This document shows positions 8,945 through 15,566 of a stretch of DNA of 33,518 nt, piece by piece. The first letter of the stretch is position 1; each line of letters begins with the position of its first letter. The DNA is taken from the NCBI GenBank assembly GCA_015057275.1, contig SVEO01000019.1, positions 1 through 33,518 of the forward strand. The letters run 5' to 3'. Under the pieces are notes generated by a model that was given only the letters and a program-made list of their open reading frames with translations, had not been told where the DNA came from and ran no database searches. A program made the position numbers and the translations under genes. This DNA is from Lachnospiraceae bacterium (GTDB lineage Bacteria; Bacillota; Clostridia; Lachnospirales; Lachnospiraceae).

Positions 8945-9245
8945 TCATCGTTCTACAAACGGTATCTTGCCGCAATAATGTTCGTTTTCACAAATGCCGA
9001 TTAAATCTCCCGGCCGTTCCTGTCGAAAGAATCTGCAGGAACCGCAATCGTCAAAATCTTTCTCTGCGTAAGGGCAGCCGACATTTGTCACGTTTACCCA
9101 CGGTTTTCCATTCGGTGTAAAACGGGGATTTTCCACAAAGTCAGGGGTATGCCCCGAAATATTGTTTATAAGTCTCATGATAATGGAAAATTACTTCTAA
9201 TAAATCTTCATCCAAAGAATATACTCTTATCTTTGAGGCTTCCAT
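8945..9245 (-). CDS. Small Cys-rich hypothetical protein encoded in two overlapping frames (candidate +1 programmed frameshift)
   Basis: I do not recognise the family. An ATG at 9245 lies 7 bases after AAGGAGG and opens a 34-codon frame that ends at TGA (9143-9141). A second frame, open from 9178 to the stop at 8945, encodes 77 residues with NGKPWVNVTNVGCPYAEKDF followed by more Cys residues (five in all), suggesting a zinc-binding knuckle. The second frame has an ATG at 9178 but no evident ribosome binding site. Reading CCC-TGA-C with a +1 slip joins them into one 99-residue protein across the junction YFGAYPDFVENP. The gene lies downstream of a strong promoter and 30 bases upstream of the giant adhesin, so the two are probably co-transcribed. 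Alternatives are two separate overlapping peptides, an inactivating mutation, or a one-base sequencing error in the CCCC run. Confidence 0.6.
9140..9154 (-). other. Candidate +1 frameshift (recoding) site GGGG-CATA-CCCC-TGAC
   Basis: On the minus strand the end of the first frame reads GGG GCA TAC CCC TGA C. A tRNA-Pro on CCC could re-pair one base downstream on CCT and continue with GAC in the second frame. The layout resembles the prfB site, where a G-rich Shine-Dalgarno-like run precedes CUU-UGA-C, though here the G run is 5 bases from the slip codon instead of 3. CCC-UGA is also a known +1 slip sequence in a Listeria phage. GGGG and CCCC could alternatively pair as a 4-bp hairpin. Confidence 0.5.
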
Positions 9246-9282
9246 CGAGATTCCTCCTTCCCTTCCCGATTCTGGTAATCTT

Positions 9283-9288
9283 ATTATA
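9283..9288 (-). promoter_or_regulatory. Second -10-like TATAAT upstream of the small Cys-rich gene
   Basis: A perfect TATAAT lies 37 bases before the ATG at 9245. There is no good -35 box at 16-18 bases (TACCCG at 17), so it may be a secondary or regulated start, or chance. The better promoter is at 9370-9398. Confidence 0.3.
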
Positions 9289-9369
9289 GCGCTGAAGCTT
9301 CCTATCGGGTAGAGTAATTTCTTTAAATTTTTACGCAAATTTCAGAAATCTCGCATATTGTAATTAATG

Positions 9370-9398
9370 ATTATAGCACTCAAAAACAGCTATTTCAA
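9370..9398 (-). promoter_or_regulatory. Strong promoter for the Cys-rich gene and giant adhesin
   Basis: TTGAAA (9398-9393) and TATAAT (9375-9370) are separated by exactly 17 bases, close to the sigma-A consensus. It lies just beyond the terminator of the upstream operon (9422-9452). The predicted leader to the ATG at 9245 is about 115-120 bases and contains the second TATAAT. No clear operator can be seen in the leader. Confidence 0.75.
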
Positions 9399-9421
9399 GC
9401 CGTTTTTTCACTAAAATGAGC

Positions 9422-9452
9422 AAAAACCTCCATTCGTTTGACGAACAGAGGT
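9422..9452 (-). terminator. Terminator of the metY-hisA-AEC-luxR unit
   Basis: On the minus strand ACCTC (9452-9448) pairs with GAGGT (9430-9426), and inside it TTCGT pairs with ACGAA, with TG/TG mismatches between the stems. TTTTT follows. It lies 18 bases after the LuxR-type gene and ends the four-gene unit. Confidence 0.8.
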
Positions 9453-9469
9453 CTTTCATTTTTTCGCAT

Positions 9470-10651
9470 TTATCTCTGCATAAACTGCGCAAGTTCCTTC
9501 TTGCCTGTAATGCCGAGTTTTGCATAAATAATCTGTATGTAATTATTGACGGTACGGTCGGACACCTCCATATGTGCAGCAATTTCTTTTACCGTCCAGC
9601 CACGATTATAGAGCATGGCAATCGTAAATTCCATTGTCGTCAAGTTATCTGCGATACTTTTCTTCGCAACCATACTGTACATATTCCGCCAACCTGTATT
9701 AAAGCTCCGCGTAACGGTAATGATACGTTCAAAATCTTGCGCGTACTTCTTTTTCAAAACAACTTCAAGAATCCCTTGCAGCAAACCATGATGCTCCGCA
9801 AAACATTCAATCAAATCATCCGGCTGCGCCAGCTCCCATGCCGTCATAAAGCGTTTTTTCGCTTCCTCCACTCTTTTCATGTTCATCAGATTCATCGCCG
9901 CAATCGTATGCAGATAAATGCAGGCAATCGGATAAACCTCCGGCGTCATACACAGCGCAATGTCCGCAATCGCCAGTGAACGGCTGTAATCTTCATCCAG
10001 ATACGCCTCATACGCCAGCACATAGCATGCGTACAGACGAATTCCTTGCGGCAGATGCTTGATATACTCACTAAGAGGCGGCATTTCCGGCGTCGGGATG
10101 TGCATCAGCACAGATGCTGTCACCCCGGTAAAGATCGCGGTTGCGTTCATGAGTTCTGTTTTTTCTTGCTCAATACCGTAGAAAATGTCTTTCTTCAACA
10201 CATCGAGACCAAATCGAGCCAAATGGATGTGCCCGCGCGACAAGTTTGTAAAAAAATACATAAAACTGGCGGAATACTTTAAGGACGTATCTTCACTGTC
10301 CAAATACGGCTCAAATATTTTGGCCGCCTTCTCCGCCTGACCGCTGTAAAAATAGTACTCACCAAGTGCAATCTTGCGGTCATCTTCATCCGGAATACTC
10401 TCAATGTATTCCCTGCAGTGTCCAATCGAAAAGGCGCTGTTGAGGAGCGGCAGCGTAACATGCAAAACTTTCGGTTTTGGCCCGTTTGTCACTTCAGATG
10501 CGTCCTTCGGTCTGGTTGCTTCTTTGGGTATCTGCCAATCCCGTCCGGCTTTCTGTGCCCCCGGAATCAGGCCATCTTTTGCCCATTTTTGAATTGCACG
10601 GACAGTCACTCCTAAACGTTCGGCTGCCGCCTGTGCGGATTCAAATTCCAT
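9470..10651 (-). CDS. LuxR-family transcriptional regulator with N-terminal excisionase/MerR-like HTH and TPR-like core
   Basis: A 393-residue cytoplasmic regulator. The N terminus (MEFESAQAAAERLGVTVRAI and on to GRDWQIP, residues 1-45) looks like a MerR/excisionase-type winged helix. The middle (about 70-320) is all-helical with TPR-like pairs (e.g. ALGEYYFYSGQAEKAAKIFE). The C terminus (about 335-393) is a LuxR/GerE helix-turn-helix: GWTVKEIAAHMEVSDRTVNN followed by YIQIIYAKLGI. I chose the ATG at 10651 because AAGAAGGTGAT sits about 8 bases upstream; an in-frame ATG at 10657 is too close to that site, and further upstream the frame overlaps the AEC gene. It starts 23 bases after the AEC stop and is last in the unit, so it may control the unit or respond to the transported compound. 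Ligand and targets are unknown. Confidence 0.88.
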   Translation of the reverse strand: MEFESAQAAAERLGVTVRAIQKWAKDGLIPGAQKAGRDWQIPKEATRPKDASEVTNGPKPKVLHVTLPLLNSAFSIGHCREYIESIPDEDDRKIALGEYYFYSGQAEKAAKIFEPYLDSEDTSLKYSASFMYFFTNLSRGHIHLARFGLDVLKKDIFYGIEQEKTELMNATAIFTGVTASVLMHIPTPEMPPLSEYIKHLPQGIRLYACYVLAYEAYLDEDYSRSLAIADIALCMTPEVYPIACIYLHTIAAMNLMNMKRVEEAKKRFMTAWELAQPDDLIECFAEHHGLLQGILEVVLKKKYAQDFERIITVTRSFNTGWRNMYSMVAKKSIADNLTTMEFTIAMLYNRGWTVKEIAAHMEVSDRTVNNYIQIIYAKLGITGKKELAQFMQR

Positions 10652-10674
10652 TCCCATCACCTTCTTTAATTTTA

Positions 10675-11604
10675 TTAAGCTCCGATTAACTGCGCCACGG
10701 CCACAAGCAGCGGCATCGTCAAAATCGAGCATAATGTCGTAACTGCAACTACGCTTCCTGACAGTTCCTTATCCCCGCCGAATTTGGAAGCAAACATCGT
10801 CGTTGCCGCGGCCGCCGGTGCACTGGCGGAAATCGTGCAGGCAACGAATACTACCCCTCTGATTCCTGCAAAATACATGCAGGCCAGAGCAATAAGCGGC
10901 GTAAAAATCAGCCGCAAAAACAGCGTCACATAGACGTATTTTTCTTTCCAGACTTCTTTTAAGTCGGCCCGTGCCAGATAGAATCCGATGACAATCATCG
11001 GCAACGGCGTATTTAAGGATGCCATATAGCTGACCGGCTGTGCAATCAATTCCGGCAATGTAATGGAGCACAAGAAGAAAAACAATCCAACAAAAACTCC
11101 CATAATTCCCGGATTTGTGACAACCTTTTTCACAGATATTTGCGATTTATCTCCACTCATCAAAAGCAGACCGTACGTCCACAAAACGAGGTTAAACACT
11201 GCAATATAGGCCGCTCCGTAAAACACACCTTCTGAGCCGAGCACCGCCTGCATCAACGGCAATGACATATATCCGCAATTTGAAAATACAATCGCAAAAC
11301 GATATACCTTGTTCTTCGCCACAGCCTTTTCGCGAATAAAAATTTTCGCCGTTAAAATGCAAAGTATATGCGAAAAAATCGCAATCAAGCCTGTTTGCCC
11401 GAGTCCTACTAACATATCTGCATTAAATTCTCGCTGGAACGACTGTATAATCACACACGGTGTTACAAAATATAGTACGATATTTGTGATGCCGGAGATA
11501 CACTTTTCTCCGACCAGCTTTGTCTTTTCCAAAACAAAACCTATGCCAATCAGGATAAATAAGATGACTACCTGTTGGCCTACCGTCAGAAAATTTTCTA
11601 ACAT
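10675..11604 (-). CDS. AEC-family (auxin efflux carrier-like) permease
   Basis: A 309-residue integral membrane transporter of the AEC/PIN-like family, whose bacterial members include malate permeases and other organic-acid carriers. About ten hydrophobic segments are visible, beginning VVILFILIGIGFVLEKTKLV and ending CSILTMPLLVAVAQLIGA. Family hallmarks include NIVLYFVTPCVIIQSF near residue 50 and the second-half pattern NTPLPMIVIGFYLARADL. The ATG at 11604 follows GGGAGATG. It sits 26 bases after hisA and 23 bases before the LuxR-type gene. The substrate cannot be read from the sequence; location beside metY suggests, but does not show, a sulfur or amino-acid-related acid. Confidence 0.9.
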   Translation of the reverse strand: MLENFLTVGQQVVILFILIGIGFVLEKTKLVGEKCISGITNIVLYFVTPCVIIQSFQREFNADMLVGLGQTGLIAIFSHILCILTAKIFIREKAVAKNKVYRFAIVFSNCGYMSLPLMQAVLGSEGVFYGAAYIAVFNLVLWTYGLLLMSGDKSQISVKKVVTNPGIMGVFVGLFFFLCSITLPELIAQPVSYMASLNTPLPMIVIGFYLARADLKEVWKEKYVYVTLFLRLIFTPLIALACMYFAGIRGVVFVACTISASAPAAAATTMFASKFGGDKELSGSVVAVTTLCSILTMPLLVAVAQLIGA

Positions 11605-11630
11605 ATTTACATCTCCCGATTTCCAGGTTT

Positions 11631-12419
11631 CTAGTTATTGCCTTCTGTACGCATAAACTGCACGACCTCATCATAAGGCAGCTTGCCGCCGAACAAATCA
11701 AGCGCACTGCCGATAGTTACATCCAGATGGTTCTTTCCGAGTGTCTTTAACTTATCTAAATCATCAAAGGAACTGACTCCGCCAGCGTAGGTAATGGGAA
11801 TACCTTCCCAACCACTGAGAAGCTGTATCAATTCTTCTTCCACACCACTTGACTTTCCTTCGACATCCACCGCGTGAACAAGAAATTCGTCGCAGTATGC
11901 GGACAAATCGTTAAGAAGCTCATGCGTCACACGCACATCGGTAAATTTCTGCCAACGATCCGTAACAATATAATATGCGCCATCTTTCTTGCGGCAACTT
12001 AAATCGAGCACCAGACACTCCCTGCCGACAGCCGCCACCATCTTTTCCAGACGGTCGTAGTGAATTTTTCCATCTTTAAAAACATAAGATGTGACAATCA
12101 CGTGAGAAGCTCCCATCGCCAGGAACTCCTGTGCGTTCTCCGCAGTCATGCCCCCGCCAATCTGCAGTCCGCCCGGGAATGCAGCAAGCGCGAGAGCCGC
12201 CTGCTTTTTATCTTCTTCGTAATATTTTGAGTCCACCGGATTCAGTAAAATGATGTGTCCGCCCGCAAGCCCGTCTTTTTTATAGAAATTGCCGTAAAAG
12301 GCACCGTCCTGCGCGGAGACGAAATTATCTACCGCCAAATCGCCCTCATCTTTTAAGCTGCTGCCGACAATCTGTTTTACCTTTCCGTTATGTATATCAA
12401 TACATGGCCGAAAACGCAT
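11631..12419 (-). CDS. hisA: Phosphoribosylformimino-AICAR-ribotide isomerase, eukaryotic (His6-like) type
   Basis: This (beta-alpha)8-barrel enzyme performs the ProFAR to PRFAR isomerisation in histidine synthesis. The 262-residue protein starts MRFRPCIDIHNGKVKQIVGS, with the first catalytic-type Asp in CIDIHNGK. It carries GGLQIGGGMTAENAQEFL and PITYAGGVSS as phosphate-binding loops, and HAVDVEGK as the second Asp region. LVLDLSCRKKDGAYYIVTDRW is the segment typical of the eukaryotic His6 type; such HisA versions also occur in some Clostridia. The ATG at 12419 is preferred, with AAGGAG about 11 bases upstream; a TTG at 12443 lies in the same frame. It sits 27 bases after metY and is isolated from other his genes in this window, which is unusual for hisA. 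Confidence 0.88.
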   Translation of the reverse strand: MRFRPCIDIHNGKVKQIVGSSLKDEGDLAVDNFVSAQDGAFYGNFYKKDGLAGGHIILLNPVDSKYYEEDKKQAALALAAFPGGLQIGGGMTAENAQEFLAMGASHVIVTSYVFKDGKIHYDRLEKMVAAVGRECLVLDLSCRKKDGAYYIVTDRWQKFTDVRVTHELLNDLSAYCDEFLVHAVDVEGKSSGVEEELIQLLSGWEGIPITYAGGVSSFDDLDKLKTLGKNHLDVTIGSALDLFGGKLPYDEVVQFMRTEGNN

Positions 12420-12446
12420 GGGAATCGTTTCTCCTTTTTGCAATGT

Positions 12447-13730
12447 TTACGCATTTAATGCAGCATCGAGTGCCTGCTCAATGTCCGCGATAATGTCATC
12501 CACATTTTCGATACCTACGCTGAAGCGAATCAAATCCGGCTGAACGCCAGCTTCGATTAACTGTTCTTCGGTCAACTGTCTGTGGGTGTGGCTTGCCGGA
12601 TGCAGCACACTCGTTCTTGCATCGGCTACGTGTGTTACGATGGTTGCTAACTTCAAATTATCCATGAAGCGAATGGAAACATCTCTGCCGCCCTTAAGAC
12701 CAAACGAAATAACGCCGCAGCTTCCCTTCGGCATGTACTTCTGCGCCAAACCGTAGTATTTATTGGTCGGAAGTCCGCAGTAGTTTACCCAGGCAATCTT
12801 ATCACTCTTTTCCAGATATTCCGCAACCTTCTGTGCATTGTAGCAGTGACGTTCCATACGAAGCGCCAGTGTTTCTAAACCAATATTGGTCAGGAATGCG
12901 TTCTGCGGAGACTGAATGGAGCCTAAGTCTCTCATTAACTGTACGGTCGCTTTTGTAATGTAAGCTGCCTTACCGAACTTCTGCGTGTAAACAATACCGT
13001 GGTAAGATGGGTCCGGTGCGGTCAGTCCCGGGAACTTGTCTGCGTTTGCTTCCCAGTCAAAGTTACCGCTGTCAACGATACAGCCGCCGACTGCCATCGC
13101 ATGACCGTCCATGTACTTTGTAGTAGAATGCGTCACGATATCCGCGCCAAATTCGAACGGTCGGCACATAATCGGTGTCGCAAATGTGTTGTCAAGAATG
13201 AGCGGCACGCCGTGGTCGTGTGCCAGCTTGGCAAACTTTTCAATATCAAGCACAACCAAAGACGGATTGGAGATGGTCTCCGCAAACACTGCCTTTGTGT
13301 TCGGTTTAAATGCCTTTGCTAACTCTTCGTAAGATGCATCCGGGTCAACGAAGGTAAAATCGATGCCCATCTTCTTCATCGTCACGGAGAAGAGGTTAAA
13401 GGTGCCGCCGTAAATCGGTGCGGAACACACCACATGACCGCCGGATTCGCAAATGTTAAAAATCGCATAGTAGTTTGCTGCCTGACCGGAAGATGTCAGC
13501 ATCGCTGCCACACCGCCTTCTAAAGCTGCAATTTTAGACGCTACCGCATCGTTGGTCGGGTTCTGCAGTCTGGTGTAGAAATAGCCGCTGTCCTCAAGGT
13601 CAAACAACTTTCCCATCTGCTCACTTGTTTCATATTTAAACGTGGTGCTCTGGTAAATCGGAAGAACTCGCGGTTCACCTTTTTTCGGTTGCCAGCCACC
13701 CTGAATACAAATCGTTTCTAAATTCTGCAT
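12447..13730 (-). CDS. metY: O-acetylhomoserine aminocarboxypropyltransferase (sulfhydrylase)
   Basis: A PLP enzyme of the Cys/Met metabolism family that makes homocysteine from O-acetyl-L-homoserine and sulfide, the direct-sulfhydrylation route to methionine. The 427-residue protein opens with MQNLETICIQGGW and has YTRLQNPTNDAVASKIAALE and AMLTSSGQAAN near the cofactor phosphate. It also has LILDNTFATP and the PLP Lys at about residue 205 in THSTTKYMDGH. The length and the TAPDPSYHG insertion fit MetY-type enzymes better than shorter cystathionine enzymes. The ATG at 13730 follows GAGAGG; an upstream in-frame start gives only eight unlikely residues. It is first in the four-gene unit, behind the promoter at 13862-13890. 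I see no SAM riboswitch in its leader of about 125 bases. Confidence 0.93.
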   Translation of the reverse strand: MQNLETICIQGGWQPKKGEPRVLPIYQSTTFKYETSEQMGKLFDLEDSGYFYTRLQNPTNDAVASKIAALEGGVAAMLTSSGQAANYYAIFNICESGGHVVCSAPIYGGTFNLFSVTMKKMGIDFTFVDPDASYEELAKAFKPNTKAVFAETISNPSLVVLDIEKFAKLAHDHGVPLILDNTFATPIMCRPFEFGADIVTHSTTKYMDGHAMAVGGCIVDSGNFDWEANADKFPGLTAPDPSYHGIVYTQKFGKAAYITKATVQLMRDLGSIQSPQNAFLTNIGLETLALRMERHCYNAQKVAEYLEKSDKIAWVNYCGLPTNKYYGLAQKYMPKGSCGVISFGLKGGRDVSIRFMDNLKLATIVTHVADARTSVLHPASHTHRQLTEEQLIEAGVQPDLIRFSVGIENVDDIIADIEQALDAALNA

Positions 13731-13810
13731 GATTACCTCTCTTTCCTGCCGCACACAGCAGATTTTATTCGTGATATTTTATTAAATCCTAAAAACATTC
13801 GAAATCCGCA

Positions 13811-13829
13811 CATTTTTCTGCGAAAAATG
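13811..13829 (-). other. Hairpin in the metY leader
   Basis: CATTTTTC and GAAAAATG form a perfect 8-bp stem with a 3-base loop about 80 bases before the metY start. It is not followed by a T run, so it is not a simple terminator. It may influence leader folding or mRNA stability; no known riboswitch pattern was recognised around it. Confidence 0.35.
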
Positions 13830-13861
13830 GCTACTTTCTCATGTTTTGCATCCTTGGTATC

Positions 13862-13890
13862 ATTGTAGCGCTTTTTCCCCTGTTTTACAA
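13862..13890 (-). promoter_or_regulatory. Promoter of the metY-hisA-AEC-luxR unit
   Basis: TTGTAA (13890-13885) and TACAAT (13867-13862) lie 17 bases apart. The promoter begins 10 bases after the stop of the metal-permease gene, so the two transcription units are almost contiguous. The -35 is covered by a 7-2-7 inverted repeat at 13882-13897. Confidence 0.7.
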
Positions 13891-13897
13891 GTAAAAC
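13882..13897. promoter_or_regulatory. 16-base palindrome over the metY -35 box (candidate operator)
   Basis: GTTTTAC-AA-GTAAAAC is a perfect 7-bp inverted repeat with a 2-base centre, spanning the -35 hexamer of the metY promoter. Binding here would block RNA polymerase, so repression is the simplest reading. The LuxR-type regulator at the end of the unit is one candidate ligand-responsive partner, but nothing in the sequence links the two directly. It is not followed by a T run, so a terminator role is unlikely. Confidence 0.45.
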
Positions 13898-13899
13898 CA

Positions 13900-14724
13900 T
13901 TATTTCCCTGCAAGAAATGTCTTTCCAGCCTGAATCACATGAAATAAGATAAACACAAACAGGTTTGCTAACACTACGCTCGCACCGGCCGGCGTATTGT
14001 AGCAGAAAGAAATGACCATACCTGCCACAAAGCAAATAACTGAAAGCAAGGCTGACACTACAATCACGCTGCGGAAGCTCTTAAAGAGTTGCATCGCACT
14101 TAACGCCGGGAAAATAATTAACGCTGAAATAAGCATCGCGCCCATCATACGCATACCGAGTACCACCGTTACCGCTGTAAGCACAGCAATAATCGTATGA
14201 TAGCGATTTACCTTCACACCGGTTGCCTTAGAAAAGCTTTCATCAAACGTGACTGCAAAAATTTTATGATAACAAAAAATGAATAATACTAACACAAGGA
14301 TGGACAATACAATACTAATCCATACATCTTCCTCGCTCATTGCCAGAATGCTGCCGAACATGTAGCTTTCAATGTCGGTAGATACGCTGCTCATCGAAGT
14401 CACTACCACGCCAATTGCCAGTGCTGATGCCGACAGTACGGCAATGGCTGCGTCATTGTACATCTTGCCGTTTTCTGCGATACGCAGCAAAAAGAAGGCC
14501 GCGATAATCACAATCGGGATGGAAAATTTCAGCGGTGAAAAGCCGAGCACTACCGCAATCGACAGTGCACCGTATGACACGTGTGACAAACCGTCACCAA
14601 TCATCGAAAAACGCTTAAGCACAAGGCTAACCCCCAGCAAGGACGCGCAAAGCGACACTAAAATACCGACAATAAACGCGCGCAGAAGAAACGTATGTGA
14701 GAGCATTTCAAATAATATTTGCAT
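13900..14724 (-). CDS. znuB: Metal-type (zinc/manganese) ABC transporter permease
   Basis: A 274-residue integral membrane subunit of an ABC-3 family importer (ZnuB/MntB/TroC-like). Family signatures are GILVSLCASLLGVSLVLKRF near residue 20, then SMIGDGLSHVSYGALSIAVV. There are about eight hydrophobic segments. I place the start at the ATG at 14724 (MQILFEMLSHTF), one base after the TAG stop of the ATPase gene, with GGCGGTGG upstream. A longer frame would overlap the ATPase gene by over 100 bases and adds no recognisable domain. The pair is translationally coupled. No substrate-binding protein gene is adjacent, so it must be elsewhere or shared. Zn(II) versus Mn(II) cannot be told from the sequence, so the symbol is provisional. 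Confidence 0.85.
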   Translation of the reverse strand: MQILFEMLSHTFLLRAFIVGILVSLCASLLGVSLVLKRFSMIGDGLSHVSYGALSIAVVLGFSPLKFSIPIVIIAAFFLLRIAENGKMYNDAAIAVLSASALAIGVVVTSMSSVSTDIESYMFGSILAMSEEDVWISIVLSILVLVLFIFCYHKIFAVTFDESFSKATGVKVNRYHTIIAVLTAVTVVLGMRMMGAMLISALIIFPALSAMQLFKSFRSVIVVSALLSVICFVAGMVISFCYNTPAGASVVLANLFVFILFHVIQAGKTFLAGK

Positions 14725-14725
14725 T

Positions 14726-15439
14726 CTATTCCACCGCCTTTTCTGCAAAATATCGGCTGTAATCGGAAGCAAGATATTCATCCCGGGTACCGAAGAACGA
14801 ATCTTCACTGCCGAGATGCAGTATCTTCTCACCGTAACTTACTGCATTTTTAAAATCATGTGTGACCATGACAATCGCCATGTTTTCCTGCTCATTTAAA
14901 CGCTTTAGTGTTTCGTAAAGCTCTGCCTGCGCCATTGGGTCAAGGCCGGTTACCGGCTCATCAAGCACGAGAATCTTGTTTGCCGCGCAAAGTGCTCTGG
15001 CAATCAGTACTCTCTGTTGTTGTCCGCCGGAAAGTTCACGGTAACAGTGATTCGACAAATGGTCGACCTGCATCTTTTTCATCTGTACAATCGCCTGCTT
15101 ACGCTCCTCCCGCTTGTAAAACGGGCGCCATCCGCAGCGATTTAAAAAGCCAGACATCACAATCTCACCGACGCTCGCCGGGAAGTCCTTCTGATGTACG
15201 GTTTGCTGTGGCAAATACCCAATGTCCTGACGCTTTTTAGGCTGATTAAAGACAATTTTGCCGTGCATCGGCCTTAGCAGTCCCAATAAACTCTTAATCA
15301 ATGTACTTTTGCCGGAGCCGTTTTCCCCCACCACACAAATATAATCGCCGGGAAAAATATCGAAATTTAAATTTTTCACAATCACGTCATTCTCATATCC
15401 CAAGCTGACATTTTCACAATGTATCAACGGATTTGGCAT
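14726..15439 (-). CDS. znuC: Metal-type ABC transporter ATP-binding protein
   Basis: The cytoplasmic ATPase partner of the permease, 237 residues. It has Walker A GENGSGKST (about 37-45), Q-loop IGYLPQQ, signature LSGGQQQRVLIARAL, Walker B ILVLDEP and the switch His in MVTHD. The overall sequence matches the ZnuC/MntA/TroB group of ABC-3 importers. The ATG at 15439 is preferred because GGAG lies 6 bases upstream; an in-frame ATG four codons earlier has only a weak site. It is the first gene of a two-gene unit, placed after a hairpin terminator for pnp (15509-15540). No convincing promoter was found in the roughly 70 bases between, and no obvious Zur or MntR box. Confidence 0.9.
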   Translation of the reverse strand: MPNPLIHCENVSLGYENDVIVKNLNFDIFPGDYICVVGENGSGKSTLIKSLLGLLRPMHGKIVFNQPKKRQDIGYLPQQTVHQKDFPASVGEIVMSGFLNRCGWRPFYKREERKQAIVQMKKMQVDHLSNHCYRELSGGQQQRVLIARALCAANKILVLDEPVTGLDPMAQAELYETLKRLNEQENMAIVMVTHDFKNAVSYGEKILHLGSEDSFFGTRDEYLASDYSRYFAEKAVE

Positions 15440-15508
15440 CTTTCTCTCCATTTCTTAAATATTAACGTATGAATAATTGAACATATCTAAATGGGTTCTT
15501 AAACTTAC

Positions 15509-15540
15509 AAGAAGTCCGCTGCATAAACAGCGAACTTCTT
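15509..15540 (-). terminator. Hairpin after pnp, probable terminator
   Basis: AAGAAGTTCGCTG (15540-15528) pairs with CAGCGGACTTCTT (15521-15509), a 13-bp stem with one wobble and a 6-base loop. The downstream tract GTAAGTTT is a poor T run, so termination may be partial or the hairpin may serve as a 3'-end stabiliser. Confidence 0.6.
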
Positions 15541-15566
15541 TCTACTTATTATTAATCTGTCATTAA

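Noticed and set aside
9416-9979. Plus-strand open frame of 187 codons antisense to the LuxR-type gene
   Set aside because: Composition is His/Arg/Asn-rich without motifs, and the minus-strand gene has clear HTH domains. It also begins inside the terminator hairpin.
10652-10732. Upstream extension of the LuxR-type protein
   Set aside because: It overlaps the AEC permease end, has no ribosome site, and adds no domain; the ATG at 10651 has a good site and begins the HTH.
13731-13861. SAM riboswitch or T-box in the metY leader
   Set aside because: The leader is short and shows only one simple hairpin; I could not find the conserved kink-turn or pseudoknot segments of a SAM-I riboswitch, a T-box sequence or a terminator in front of the gene.
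14725-14832. Upstream extension of the metal permease
   Set aside because: It would overlap the ATPase gene by over 100 bases, whereas the ATG at 14724 gives a normal-length coupled permease.
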